64,000 nucleotides of DNA, from positions 733,490-797,489 of the forward strand of contig NW_006917100.1 in the NCBI RefSeq assembly GCF_000516985.1. Direction: 5' to 3'. The stretch comes from Pestalotiopsis fici W106-1. Its lineage: Eukaryota > Ascomycota > Sordariomycetes > Amphisphaeriales > Sporocadaceae. Of the stretch, positions 48,253-61,800 are shown piece by piece. Each line of letters starts with the position of its first letter. Positions within the stretch are counted from its first letter, which is position 1. A program made the position numbers and the translations under genes. The notes below the pieces were generated by a model. It saw nothing but the letters and a program-made list of their open reading frames with translations. It searched no databases and was not told where the DNA came from.

Positions 48253-50680
48253 TTATTGATAGTCCGCATCGCCCAAGAAAAAATCCAAGTCAAAGTCCAA
48301 ACCCAGACTGTCCTGGTCTCCTATTTCCGTTGGAGTAAAGACAATATTTTCAGGATGTATCGCAGAGATTGCATCCATTCTTTCCTGCAAGAGATTGATG
48401 CAATTACGTAGGTGATCTCGACCGCTCTTTGCGATTCCAAGATCAGGTTCAATACCCAGGTTCATTGCCTCGACCTGAGCTAGAATCTGGCCTAACACTA
48501 TAAACTCTGGCATTAGTAACAATTGCTGGACTTTTGCCCGGAATTTATCTCGGCGTGCCGGTCCCGGTTTGCCCACAAAGCAGTGACAAATGGCAATACT
48601 GGCTCTTCAAGTAATCTGGAAGAGGCACTGAACAACAAAAAGGACTACTTACTTGGACTCTTAATGTTGGTTTCCCCCTCACGTATTTTCTCAGACGAGA
48701 ATTCCATCATATATTCCAAAGCCTTCCTAAGAAACTCCGTATTATGCAAATTACGATGTAGCGGCCCATCACGGCAGGCGACCTCGGTCTGAGCCAAGAG
48801 TTCGTAGCTGAGAATACTGCCAGCACAGCGAAAGCCTTCTCGAAACATGCCACCGCCCAGAGTAAAGAGACGGGAAAACTTTTCGTCGGGGGCCGGATAA
48901 ACCACCGCCATGGCGGCATCGATGCTCACCTTGATCGAGTAGTGGAACAAGGGGTTGGTACGGCCGCGGACGGCAAAATGGCAGTGGAGGACCAAAAGGA
49001 AGCGGCGTACAAGAAAGTCCATTAGATTCCGGTGAAACATCGTTACGCCGTGTTCCTGGTTGTCTCGGAGGAACTTGTCAGAGGTACGACAGGCGTCGAG
49101 AATATCCAAAGTCATCTTGAGAACCTCAAGATAGGATATTTCCGAATGTAGACCATATAAAAGTTTGAGGATTTTGAGTCTCGTTGGAAAAGTGTCGAGC
49201 AGCTGTAGTTGCATGGAAGTACTGGTATAAATACTGCGAGGGCGAGATCGCGGTGGCTTTGTGGTCTCACCCAGTTCGTCGTCATTGACATTGGAGGGGG
49301 GCTCGGTATCGAACTCATCGGTAGAGATCCTAGGAGGCATGGCGGCATCTAAAGAAGCCTGGGCGCCCATTTCGAGTATAGTGGCCCAGAGTCTCCTGCG
49401 CAACTCGGCTTGCAACACGGACATGGGCGGCAAGTATTTCGGGTCGCGGTGCAAACCAATTTGCATCGCTCTGTGGACGAGGGAGCCGATTGACATCCAT
49501 ACAAGGTCCCCACCGATTGAGAATATCTGCCGGGCCAGTATTGTGAGGCAATAGATCTGAAGCCCGTGAAGATCAAGTCGATCCTTTTTCAGAGGCCCCG
49601 AGAGCCAAGTCTGGGCCGCATGAATCCACTGGTGTACCAAGATACGAAGCTCTGCGTCTGGGTTCCTGTCTGCGTGGAGGCTCGATCCGATTGCAACGAC
49701 AAGAAGAACTTTTAATCGCACTGGGGTTGATACACTCTCGGGCATGCTCCAGTACCGGTTGTACTCGGCCCAAAAGCTAGGCACGTGTAGTATCCTGTGA
49801 GATGATTCGAATGAAGAAAAGTAGAGGGCAGTCATTTGGTCTGCCACCTCGCGAGTCGGGTTCACTAGGCCAAAGTCTGGGTTGGCAAGGCTGCCACTCG
49901 GTCTCGTCAATTTGATGCGCTTGGCAATGTTCTTCCCGGCATGAAGTAGGTCGGCCATCTCGGTCACCAGTCCTCGGACTTCGGTATTTTCTATCAAGGC
50001 TCTGCTCTCTGGGTCGACGGCTTGACGATAACACTCGAGTACGGGTTGAAGCTTATTGACAAATCAGCAAGACGTGCAATAAAAATGACAGTAAATACAA
50101 AAGTGTAGCCTACCTCTCTCGTGGTAGTCTTCCAGTGACTTGAGCTGAGGATCCTGGTCTTGTTGAGAACGATATGGGACCGCTGCAGTCCCGAATCCAG
50201 TACATGATTCGCCGATCCAGGATCGACTTGACCAGAAAACTGATATGAGGCTTTTTCCAAACTCTCAACTCGCTCAATGAGATCTCGGAGATAGGGGTCG
50301 TCCCCGCGGCTTGAACGCAACGGCCGAGTGTCATCGGTCCTAGCAACGTCCACGACATTGCCATTTTCGGTGCCAACCTGCGCGACCGATACACCATCCC
50401 CAGCCTCGGCAGAAGCTGGAACTGCAGACTGGAGATTTGGGAATAGAGGATCAGGTGAATCGGACTGTGATGCGGTTGCTGCTAGAGCCTGGAGACTTTG
50501 ACGCCCGCGACGCTGCTGCTGCGCAGGGAGCGGCCGAACGCCATAGGCATCATACGTACAATGGTGCTGGGCAGTGACACAGTGCTTGCAGGGGTCAGTT
50601 CTATCACATTTGATCTTGCGGCGCCGGCACTGAATGCATGACAGGGCCGGTCTGCGACGACGCTTCGGCTGCTGTTCCAT
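48253..50680 (-). CDS. Zn2Cys6 transcription factor
   Basis: Exons 50680-50114, 50051-48649 and 48598-48253 give 771 residues (introns 62 and 50 bp). The N-terminal binuclear zinc cluster has the full spacing C-x2-C-x6-C-x5-C-x2-C-x6-C at residues 15-41 (CIQCRRRKIKCDRTDPCKHC), preceded by a basic KRRRR stretch. A fungal-specific regulatory domain lies at about 240-560 (ADQMTALYFSSFESSHRILH, MSIGSLVHRAMQIGLHRDP, LRRRLWATILEMGAQASLDA). The last intron has two possible splice registers of equal length (GTAAGT...GAG or GTAGTC...CAG) that differ in only two residues. The C-terminus is acidic (DSLGLDFDLDFFLGDADY), as in activation domains. It could regulate the nearby MFS and monooxygenase genes, but nothing in the sequence proves this. 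Confidence 0.92.
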
Positions 50681-51307
50681 TGGGCCCGTTGCTATGTCCG
50701 AGAGCTAGCTGAGGGCCGCAGAAGATGTCTGTGACACAAGTCGTGTACCCCAGGGAGTACTCGGTCGTAACGAACTGAGCCAAATTATTAACCTGAATAA
50801 CACCAAGCTTCCAGTGCAATCTGGTCAGTAATATCAAAGAAAATCAGACCGATGTGTCCCAAGTCTGGTCTGTCGTTGGCGATGAGCAATAGGAGAAGAA
50901 TTCGGGCAATTGCAAGTTTCGGCCGTAAGCGGGGAATTCGGAAATAGCCGAACATCGGGGCAACCTTGGGTGCGGCTTTCTGAGGTTGACCACCATGTAT
51001 CTTCAAGCATGAGGGACATAGCAGGTTAACTTTATTCTCATTCTTATGCACCTCTTGGTAGGTCATAGCGGGTTCCTATAAATCATGGTCCGTCGCCTTT
51101 TGCGGGTAATTGGAAGATCACAGTTGAAAGCCTTGTTGTTTATACCCATTGAACCCCATATGATCAGGGCGATGGGTGGTGGTAATGCTAGAATCCGGTA
51201 TTTTCTTGGTGCAAAACCTTGTGCAGTCCTGATATTCACTAGACTTGACTGAGCCTATCGCATACTACTCTAAATCAATACCCGCTTCGTGACCTTTGTC
51301 AATAATC
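50681..51307. other. Intergenic region, Zn2Cys6 / LRR-like genes
   Basis: About 630 bp, promoter of the Zn2Cys6 gene and 3' region of the LRR-like gene. No gene was recognised. Confidence 0.55.
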
Positions 51308-52570
51308 TCAGTCGTCCAGAACCATTCGATCCAACTGGCCGCTGATCTCATCGGTGATGGTCTTGCGTGGGCCATCCACGAGGGCGCTAACCTCCTCAAA
51401 CTCCATGGTGTCGGGGAGGTATCCAGTTCGATCGTCATCGGTCATGTGGTCGATGGCCACCACGTCACCAAAACGCAAAGTCTGAAGACCACCAAGATCA
51501 GGTCTAGTGTTTCCGTATGTAAGTTCCAGGCCGGGGCATCTCTCTGTAAGAGCCTTGGAAGTCTCGCTAGCATTGAAGATATGTCAGCTTCTTCTGTTGA
51601 CAGTATTTATGCAAAGGGTAATAGCATGTATAGGCAGGGTGGTTCACTGTCAAAACCGCAAAGATAGGGTGTGAAGCATGCGCAAAGAGAAGCGATACTA
51701 GGAATAGAGCCTACTCACATGTCCAAGTCTGACTGGTTGCAAAATACTAGTTTGCGGAGGTGGTTGAGCGTAAAGAAACGCCGACCCTTCATGGTTCCGA
51801 GTGCACGCAGAGCACCGGGGCAGCGAATGTTTCCAGACTGGTCCTCGGTTCCAGAAATCTCAAGAAAGGCAATACAAGTGCAATACTGAAGGAAAGCTGC
51901 AATAGCTTTGTCTGTGAGTTCGCAAGCTCCGAGTAGGCGTACCTATTTTTCAAACTCGTGTTAGTACTAGCTGTCATTAAATGCCAGGAGAGTAAGCTTG
52001 AGGTTACGATGGAGCATGGTGGGAAATATAAACGGCCTTGTCTCTAGGTTCATGTCAAAGCCTCATCAACGTTGGCTCACCTGCTTCAGGGCGGGGCAAT
52101 TCTTTGCCAATCCAATTGCCATGGCTTCTGAGATCTGAAATGTTGGAGAGACCAGTGATCCAGCGCGGAAATCCTGCAAGAAACGGTGGACACCCGAGAC
52201 TCTTCGGTTCAACAGCTCTTGGACATGAATACTATTGATATGTTAATAATGTATTAACCACTGAGAGAAATGTGTGTCTTTACTCAGCGACTGTGAATCT
52301 GGCCAAGAAGTGGAAAGAGATGATGAGTCTGCCGTTGTTGAAAACCTTGTCTCGCTTTGACCAAGTAGTTTCCTGTCTCTGGTTCGTAAAGAGACGCGGG
52401 TCGTTGAAGTTGAGACCGGGGATGTTGTGATAGGGCAAGAGTCGGAAGGGCTGCATTCTTCTCTGCATCTCCTTTGTCTCTTCTATCTTCTTGGCCAAGG
52501 CCGCAAGTCTACCCGGGCGCTTGGAATGCTTGTTTTTACCGCGGAAACCCGCCTTCTTGGATTTGCCCAT
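51308..52570 (-). CDS. LRR/RNI-like protein with basic N-terminus
   Basis: Four exons (52570-52284, 52231-52081, 51942-51719, 51566-51308) assemble into 306 residues; the introns are 52, 138 and 152 bp, all GT-AG and frame-consistent. The N-terminus is highly basic (MGKSKKAGFRGKNKHSKRPG), suggesting a nucleic-acid-binding or nuclear/nucleolar protein. The middle has leucine-rich, AMN1/F-box-LRR-like helices and strands (FQISEAMAIGLAKNCPALKQ, LTDKAIAAFLQYCTCIAFLE, LNHLRKLVFCNQSDLD). No F-box is visible. The C-terminus is acidic and unremarkable. I do not recognise a named orthologue, and the function is unknown. The model rests on splice sites and frame alone. Confidence 0.75.
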
Positions 52571-53183
52571 GGTGTACTGGTGCGCGCGGGGTCCTCAGCG
52601 TCAAAGAGCTTCTAAGGAATCGTGGTGTTGAAAGTTCACAATACTGCTTTGCTGAGCTACGGCGAAAAGCAGTCACCAACAGGTGAGAAGCCGCGATGAA
52701 TGGCGATTAGAAGTAGTGAGGTGTAGGTACCTAGGTAGCTGGCGAGAACAAGCCAGGCTTTATGTGCTTGCTTGTGATGCACATGTTCGGGTGTAGAGGG
52801 CGAGAGCAATGAAAATTATCCTCGCCGAATCGAGAGAGAACGACAAGAAGAGACGCCTTGTTGTTCTGTGAGCTGTGGGCGCCGGGGAGAAAAAAAAAAG
52901 ATTTGGCAGGTGCAAGTAGTTGCACAAGTGCCGGCGCTGAGGACAGCTGCTTGTAATTTCTCAACAAACGGAATGGACGGGATAGCTTCAAAGCTCACGG
53001 TCTTGTTTAGGCTCCAGCCAAAGCTCGGCGCGTTTGCAATCAGCGCACTGGGGCTTTTTTTGCACTGGCCATGAACAAACGCAAAGACGAAGAGAAAAGC
53101 TTGTGCGCCTAATACTATGATGCTATCGTCTCCAATATTGTACTCTATTCTTCGTTTAAATCTTATGTTCTTCACAATCGTCT
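52571..53183. other. Intergenic region, LRR-like / UGGT genes
   Basis: About 610 bp between two minus-strand genes. It contains a second exact copy of the TAGGTACCTAGGTA word at 52724-52737 and an A run at 52892-52900. No gene was recognised. Confidence 0.55.
52724..52737. repeat. Palindromic 14-mer TAGGTACCTAGGTA, copy 2
   Basis: Identical to the word at 13323-13336, in the promoter side of the LRR-like gene about 150 bp upstream of its start. Confidence 0.6.
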
Positions 53184-56100
53184 CTACAATTCGTCCTTGA
53201 CATGTCCATCGTCTTCCAGAACTCGAGTCTTGACCTCGGGCTCTTCCTCAAAGCGACGGCTCTTGATGTTCTTCTCAACTTCTACCTTGTCGCCTCCAAG
53301 CACCTTCTGTTGTTCGTCTCCTGTCAAAACATGAGTCTTGACCCTCTTTGCCACTGCTGCAATTTCATCATCATAGACAGTCCATTCAGGTACTTGTCTT
53401 CTTGCTCTGTCTAGCTTCGGTTCCTTTGTCTGTGGGTTGTTGCACAGATCAATTGTACGAGCCTCCTTTTGGCTCTCGTCTGAGCACCATGTTTCGCACC
53501 AAAGCCATTCTTGCGGCAGACTGTGAATGGGAATATGGAACTGCATGTGGTTCGGCAGGTCCTGGTCCAAGTTACTCAAGCTGGCTGGATCAGCCGAGAG
53601 TGTGTGGTATTGCTGCCTCAGCCGGTCACCAGCAGCAAGCTCCCTGAATCGGCGAAGGTCCACCACGTAAAGCGCCGAGATATGGTAAGGGAGGCCACGC
53701 AGATAGTTGGCCCAATATCCTTGCTTCCAGAAGCGGAAGCCTTCCATCTCTGTACGAGAGTCGCACATTGGAGTGAAACCATAGGGAGCGCCCTCCAGGT
53801 CAAGGTTGACCAGGTCAATCATATCGGTGCGTACAATTTGGTCGGCATCAACAAAGATGACCTTGTCAAGTGATAGTGGGAAAAGAACATCCAGGAACAG
53901 AATCTTGTAGCCCCAGATTTCGCGCTGTTTCTCCTTCTGCTGGCGAAGCCAGTGTGGCCACTTGTAGGTTACCATCTCGTACTTGAAACCGTATTCTTTC
54001 GCAAGATGTGGAATGAATTCCTTGAACGAAGGCGAAAGAAATTGCTCGATAAACCAAAATTTGACGGTGTGTTTGGTGTTCTTCATGACGGATACCATCA
54101 TGATGTTGAGCATGCGCTCATAGAGGTGGCCACTCGCGACGGAGAAGATGTTGATCTCGGCATGCTCGGTATCGGATACAGACTTGCTCTTGCTCTTGGA
54201 GCCCCCAAGGATACCCTCCGCAAATTTGAGACCTCGGGAGAGTAGGTCGCTGCCGCTGGATCCACTCTCCTCCAAAACATCCTCCAGCTCCTGTCCGGGC
54301 TGTCGTGCAAGGCGGGGGTAGAGAGTTGTTCCTTGAAAGTCCATAAGGACAACCTCGGTACCTTCGTCACCACTGGCGGCATTGTAGCCGTGAGCACCAA
54401 CGCTGATAATAGTAAAGATGTCTGAGCTGCGTCCTTCCTTGAGTTGAATGTTATAATAACCCGGGTTTGCCTTGAACTGGAAGTATCCAAGGTTGGCCAT
54501 AATGATGGTGTCTGCAAAGTGTGGGTCAGACTCGGTCCCCAGCTGGAGCTGAACACCTCGAGGAGGGCTTCCCGTAGAGTCTCGGGAGTGACCTTCAATC
54601 AAGACATTCTCGAGTTCATAGGTGGCCTCGACGTCTGTATTGATTGAGCCGAGCTTCAAATTGTCGAGATCGTGAATAGAGTCTTTAGCGGCAACAAGCC
54701 AGGCCGGTTGTACGTCCATGCCCAAATTCAGGAGTGCCTCGGATGGAATGCCCTTGAAGCTAGCACCAAGAGACTGAACCTTGCCTGCTGCATCGAAAGA
54801 GGGCGACGAACCAAGAACATATCTGTAGAAACGTTTTACCGGGAGCTCATCTATTCTCTCTCTCGGGTTGAGGAAAATTCGCAGGTACACGCCGTCGAGC
54901 TCAGAGAGAACCTTGAGAATTGGAGCCCATTTCTGACCTTGTTCGCTTGCTGGATTCAGGACCGCAACAAAATGAATGCTGGCCGTCGACTCATCGCCTA
55001 CGGATATCATCGTCTGGGCCGACTCCCAAGTATCAAAGATTGTCGTTCTTAATGTTGGGGCAGATTCGAATATTCCCTCGGGGAGATCCGAGATAGTGGA
55101 CAGAGCAGTGATGGAGGTCAATTTGGCTGCTGCAAGAGGCCCAGAGACGTTTTCTGTCAGGTTGAGAGCCTCAATCGCTTGGTATACAGGGAGAATGCGA
55201 CTTGTCTGCTCGAAGTCCATGAGTTGTTGGAAGTCATCCTCAGTCCATTCGACATCATTAGCAATGGGACCAATAACTCGGCCGTTGAGCAGCAATATCT
55301 GAGTGGAAGGTGGCAGGTTTGCAGCACCCAAGAATTGTGACAGGGCTATGTCGAAGGACGACTCGAGCGTGGTCCTGCTTTCGTCGTGAGCCACAAGCAA
55401 CCTAAGAGTTTCCAAAGTATCTGCTCCCAAGAGCTGCTCGATGTTATCCTTGATGGCCGTATTGACCCTATCACCATCCTCTGAGTTTAGTGGGTTGTGG
55501 ACAATATCTAGACGCACGCCTGGGTTGTTGCGGCGAAAGTCCAGAGCAGAAAGGAGGAGTTTCAATCCTGCCTCGCTGGTCAAGTCGGCAATAACCGAGA
55601 GCGCTGCCCACGTCTCCTTGCTTGAGTCTGGGCTAGCCTCAATGACTGGCACAATACTGAACAAGTCATCATGCTCAGTATAGACCTTGTTGACATCCAG
55701 GACGGTAAGCTGATTCTCTTTGCTGGGAAAGATGTATACGTTGCGACGAGCAGGTGCACCTTCCAAGAAAATGTTTGGAATCCACATGTCCTCATCAATC
55801 TGGCCCATGTAGATACCTTGCTGAATCAGCTGAAGATCTTGGCCGAGCTTGATGCTCATCTCCTGAAGCCAGTTCTTTTCTCTGGAGATGGCTTGACCAT
55901 TGAGAAAGATGGGAGGAACAGGTGTGCCGGCATTCAGACGAGAGACCCAATGTTGGGCATGCTCAATCTGCTGAGCATAGTATTCGGAATCGAAAATCTC
56001 TGCGTAGGGTAAAGGCTGAGCTTCCTCTCTGGGGGCCCGATCCTTGATAGCTTTTTCAAACTTAGATTGATCCACTTTGGTCACCTGCTTTCCAGTGTTG

Positions 56101-57855
56101 CATGCTTCCAAATAAACCATAAGTGAAGCGAGGCCATAGTTTTCGATCAGATAATAGACCACTTTGGCTTGCTGTTCGGCTTCAGGACTAGATGTCAAGG
56201 GTACTAGGCCGAATCGAATTGGCAACAGCCTTGTGATGAAAGCCCTTAGCTGCTCGACGACCAACGAGAGGTCATCAGGGTCCGTAAAGTCAACTGGTAC
56301 GATCAGGTTGAAAAGATCTTTTCTGATGGGCGGGATTTGACCTGGATACGTTCTTTGCATAAGCTGCTAGAATTAGTATTTGCATTGACATTGTTCACAA
56401 AGCATACAGCTACTTACCGACATGAGACTGGTTGGATATTCGGCGTACCGTTTATCCTTCTCAATATTGTTGAGCCAGAGAATGACGCGGCCACTTTCGA
56501 TCTCGTCTCTCCAATCAAAGCGACCAACCTCGTCGTTGGACTTTGCAATAGTTACCTCTCTGTTTCCCAAAAGAGAGACCGCTTGCTTTCCGGTTAAACC
56601 AAGATCTGTGACGCCCTTGATAAGCTTGCGTTCCCGGCGAAGTAGATCAACCAGGGTGTACGGGTCAATTTGTCTTTCAATTAGCTGGACACCGTTCATC
56701 CACAAAACATTCATGCCCTGCGGCACCATTTGGCCTCGGTTGAAATAATGCTCTCGCAGGAAATCTTCCGATTCATTATGCGCTGCAAAAGATGCGGAGT
56801 ACTTTGGAAAGTCCTGCGTCAACTTCAAGAGGGAATTGAAAGGGTCATCACTCTGCATGATGAAAGATGCTGCCTTGACGCCCAGTGCAGATAATTCCGA
56901 GCTCGAGAGCGGCTTCAGATCGGTCACCTCCTCCTCAGCATCCAAGTTGACTTTCAGATTGGCGGTCTCGGTTGATTCTTCCTTTGCCTCAGCCTCTCGG
57001 TCGTCAATGACGATATAGTCAGTCCGCTTAAGTTGAAGTTCTACTCCATATCCACTGACCGGAAGTTTCTCCAAGAGTTCCCTCCGCTCTGGGCGGTATC
57101 TTAGTTGATATGAAACCTTGCCCTTTCGTGCCATCTCGGAAAGGGCCGTGTGAAATGCACCAAACTCAGGTTTCGTGATATCAGCATAGAGAACAGCCTC
57201 AGGCCCTCTGCCCAGTTTGCGATCGAAGGGTAAAATCCTGCCCTGACTGCTGTTTTTTTAATACACATTTCACCAAGATGGACAGCTCAAAACTTACGAC
57301 CCGCTCTCTACAGATGATTTCACCTCAGATAGGTCGGCGGAGCAATATTGCTTGCCCTCCATCAGAACCCAGTCTTTGCAGTTGGAGTCTAGAGCCTCCA
57401 GAGTCGGTGCAACACCCGTGTCATAATATTGGTAATGGGCTTCTATCCTTGGTGCGGCCGACCGCATGGACAGGGCCAGCTTGAAGGTCGACAGTGCCTC
57501 AGCACTAGATATATGGCCATCATTCTGAAGAGTCTCTAGAAACTTCTCGTAAAGAAGCTTGTCTGTTGTGGCGTCTGCAAAGTGGCCGCCCGCGATTCGG
57601 TCGAGTAGGGGAAAGTAGGCTGTTGCATTCTCTTGAGCAGCAGTTTCACTAGTAATTCAATGTTAGAAACCCGTCACATCTATTCCCTTTGGTCCCCAAG
57701 GCTCACAGGAGTTCAAGCAAATATGGAGGCGCAGAGAAGGCCGCCTTCATGTCTACGCTGACCGATGGACCTGCAGATGCGTTGCCGGCGTTCAAACAGA
57801 TAGCTGCCAGCAACGCAGCTGCCAGGCCGCCGGGCAGCTTGAATAGCCGCAGCAT
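53184..57855 (-). CDS. UDP-glucose:glycoprotein glucosyltransferase (UGGT)
   Basis: ER lumenal folding sensor that re-glucosylates N-glycans of misfolded glycoproteins so that calnexin can rebind them. Exons 57855-57707, 57648-57298, 57249-56418 and 56366-53184 encode 1,504 residues, the normal family length. The last intron (51 bp) has tandem acceptors (TAGCAG), so one Gln is optional. A signal peptide (LPGGLAAALLAAICLNAGNA) leads into the thioredoxin-like sensor domains (SESGSSQGRILPFDRKLGRG and on). The C-terminal GT24 glucosyltransferase domain begins near residue 1190 (INIFSVASGHLYERMLNIMM), with the DxD metal-binding motif in KVIFVDADQIVRTD near residue 1284. SNLDQDLPNHMQFHIPIHSL and LPQEWLWCETWC follow. 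The protein ends VKDEL, an ER-retention signal. It is head-to-head with the alpha-COP gene. Confidence 0.97.
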
Positions 57856-58814
57856 TGCGGAGCTAGGTCAATTCCAGATTGCACAGGTTCGGCGATTGTC
57901 GAATATCCAGAAGATTTGTTTCTACTTCGGCCGTCCGACGTTGAAGTGCGATTGTATAGACTGTGTCCCATACAGTACGGGAAGTGGACTTCTTGGAGGG
58001 GCGGCCACAAGAGTGGATAGGTAGTAGAGCTTCAGCACAAGAGAAGGGCGGGCGTCTTCAATTGGAATGACGTTATATCATGTTCAACAGTCTGGAAGTA
58101 GATGACTGTCCTCCCCACAACGACTGTAATCTGAGACTTGTGTGGCTCGTGGAAACAATTGTCAGCACAGCTGATGGGTATCGTGGCATTCTCATCAAAG
58201 GACACTTTCTTGTCCCATGCCGTGTAAGTGAAGGAGCGAGACTGAACACATTGCATCAAAGCTGTACTGTTCTGGTTTAGCGTCTAGGAGAGCTCCCTTA
58301 TCGTAACAGCGCGTCTGGAACAGGGGCAGTTAGTGCCATCCTGGCCGGAACCTTAAGGTAAAAGGGCCCTAAGCAGGAACCCCCCTGAGATGCTTTTGCC
58401 CCTCCTTACCACCTGGAACTCACCCTTGGCATGGCTGGCCCACAACTTTTTAGAAGGTGACGGAGGCGGAAAAACCACGGATTAATCTGTCCTCAGCGGT
58501 CTATGGTCTACCTGGCCACGACATCTGAATTGGTTTGGGGGGTGAGCTGTCAGTCAGCCAGTCCAGCTTTCGTTGATGCCAGCCAGCCAGCCTGCCTGGA
58601 GACATTCAACCTCCATTGACTTCAGACGATCGCTGCGCAAGACAGGCCATTGCTGTCTCCCAGCGCTTCGCACTACGAACCACACTTTTCCTCTTTCCAT
58701 TTCAAACTATTACTTGGCGCCTCTTTCGATTGTATCGGCGACGACCGCAACCTTGCGACTCTTCCCCCCCATTGATGAACTGTCCCTAGGGGCTTCCACT
58801 CCAACACCGCCAAT
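57856..58814. promoter_or_regulatory. Divergent promoter region UGGT/alpha-COP
   Basis: 959 bp between two divergent secretory-pathway genes. It contains repeated CCAGCCAG/CCTGCC words near 58580-58600 and is otherwise unremarkable. A shared bidirectional promoter is plausible but unproven. No clear UPR element was seen. Confidence 0.55.
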
Positions 58815-61800
58815 ATGGCTTCCTCTGGCATGCTCACCAAGGTGCGCAAACTACACCCACACATCGAGTTTCTATAGGGACAAGACAACTGACAATATGT
58901 TTTCAGTTCGAGTCCAAGTCCTCCAGGGCAAAGGGTCTTGCCTTCCACCCCAAGAGGTAAGAGCTCCAGAATGCGCCCCTCCACGATATTTCGCGGCAAC
59001 GTGACGTGCATGATGAACAATGGCCACGTGGGACCTGGCTGATCAATTGTCTAGACCATGGATCCTCGTTGCCCTTCACTCTTCGACCATCCAACTATGG
59101 GACTACCGTATGGGAACCCTGATCGACCGATTCGAGGAACACGACGGACCGGTTCGAGGCATCGACTTCCACAAGACCCAGCCACTCTTCGTCTCGGCAG
59201 GTGATGATTACAAGATCAAGGTGTGGTCTTACCAGACCAGAAGGTGTCTCTTCACCCTCAACGGCCATCTCGACTACGTTAGAACCGTCTTCTTTCACCA
59301 CGAGCTTCCATGGATCATTTCCTGCTCCGACGATCAGACTATCCGGATATGGAACTGGCAGAATCGCTCGCTCATTTGCACCATGACTGGCCACAACCAC
59401 TACGTCATGTGCGCTCAGTTCCACCCCAAGGACGACCTTGTTGTTTCCTGCTCTCTTGATCAGTCTGTGAGAGTCTGGGATATTTCTGGACTGAGAAAGA
59501 AGCATTCTGCCCCAACCTCGATGTCGTTCGAGGATCAGGTCGCTCGTAACAACCAGCAGCAGACGGACATGTTCGGAAACACTGATGCCATGGTCAAGTT
59601 TGTTCTGGAGGGACATGATCGTGGCGTCAATTGGGTTGCTTTCCACCCAACCGCGCCCCATATTGTCTCGGCCGCTGATGACCGCCTCGTCAAGCTCTGG
59701 CGCTACAGCGAAACAAAAGCATGGGAGGTGGATACGTGTCGAGGACACTTCCAAAACGCTGTAGGCTGTCTGTTCCACCCTCATCAAGATTTGATTCTCT
59801 CTTGTGGCGAGGACAAGACGATTCGTGTTTGGGACTCGCAAAAGCGAACTGCGGTCCAGTCTTTTAAGAGAGAGAACGACCGATTTTGGGTCATCGCTGC
59901 CCACCCCGAGATCAACTTGTTTGCGGCCGGTCACGACAACGGTGTGATGGTCTTCAAGCTGGAGAGAGAACGTCCTGCTTCTACCGTTCACTTGAACAAC
60001 CTCTTCTTCATTACTAAGGAGAAGCACGTCAGATCATATGACTTCCAGAAGGGTGTGGAGAGTCCAACACTATTGTCGCTCAAGAGACTCGGAAGCCCAT
60101 GGGTCCCACCGCGAACGATATCATACAACCCCGCTGAGAGATCTGTTCTGGTCACTTCTCCCTCCGACAGTGGCATATATGAGCTGATCAACCTGCCAAG
60201 AGATGGCTCAGGGGCCATTGATGTCACTGACTCCAAGCGCGGACAGGGCAACTCGGCTATTTTCGTTGCACGCAACCGCTTTGCTGTCCTCAACACCGCT
60301 TCGCAGACAGTTGACATCAAGGACTTGTCCAACAACACTGCCCGATCTTTCAAGCCTCCAGTGGGCACTACCGACATCTACTTCGGAGGTACCGGCCATC
60401 TCTTGATCATCACTCCCACTGCTGTGCACCTGTATGACATTCAGCAAAAGAAGAGCATTGCTGAATTATCTGTGAACGGTGTCAAGTATGTGGTCTGGTC
60501 AAATGATGGCCTGCACGCCGCTCTTCTGAGCAAGCACAATGTTACTATTGTGACAAAGACTCTTGAGCAGGTCAGTACCCTTCACGAGACGATCAGGATT
60601 AAGAGTGCGACTTGGGATGATGCTGGTGTCCTTCTGTACTCCACTCTTAATCACATCAAGTACACTCTCATGAACGGTGACAACGGCATTGTCCGGACAT
60701 TGGACCAGACCGTTTATCTCGTCAGGGTCAAGGGCAGAAATGTTTACTGCTTGGATCGTGCTGCCAAGCCGAAAGTCATCAACATCGATCCTACCGAATA
60801 CCGCTTCAAGTTGTCCTTGGTCAAGCGCAACTATGAAGAAATGCTGCATCTGATCAAGACTTCCAGCTTGGTTGGACAGTCCATCATCTCGTACCTCCAG
60901 AAGAAGGGTTACCCCGAGATTGCTCTCCAGTTTGTGCAAGACCCAGCCACCCGATTTGAGCTTGCCATCGAATGCGGCAATCTAGATGTCGCGGTCGAGA
61001 CGGCAAAGGAGCTTGATCGCCCGGCACTATGGAAGAGACTCGGCGACGAAGCATTGGCCCATGGAAACCACCAAGTCGTTGAGATGGCTTACCAGAAGCA
61101 GAAGCAGTTTGAGAAGCTATCCTTCTTGTACTTGTCAACGGGTGACCACAGCAAGCTGGCAAGAATGGCTAAAATCGCCGAGCACCGCGGAGATTTCACC
61201 GCACGTTTCCAGAATGCCTTGTACCTTGGTGAGGTCGAAGATAGGATACAGATGTTCAAGGAAATTGACCTTTGTAAGTCGGGACGTGGTACCACTTTTT
61301 GTGGCCTATGACTAACACGCAAATTATAGACCCACTTGCCTATGCTACCGCCAAGGCTCACGGATTGGAAGAGGAAGCCCAGTCAATCCTCGAAGCCACT
61401 GGCATTACCGAGGATCAACTGACACTTCCAAGCTTTGGAGAGCCTCTGAAGCAGCCCCAGCCCGTGGTCCCCACATTCAAGGCCAACTGGCCAACCAAGG
61501 CAACGTCACAGTCGTTCTTTGAGAAGGCTCTTGCGGGCCAACTTGAAGGCCTCAGTCTTGATGACGAGCCAGCCGCCGCGGCCAACGGCTTCGATGAGCT
61601 CGGCGAGGAAGACGTTGCAGCCAAGAACAATGTGCTTGAAGCTGACGATGATGAGGATGCCGCTGGATGGGATTTGGGTGACGACATCGTGCCCGAAGGT
61701 GACAGCGACTTTGTCAATGTCGAGAGCACTGATGCCAATGGAGCCGGCAGCAGTGAGGCAGACATCTGGGCCCGGAACTCACCACTTGCAGCCGACCACG

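Noticed and set aside
59095..60027. 310-codon minus-strand open frame
   Set aside because: Antisense shadow of the alpha-COP WD40 region.
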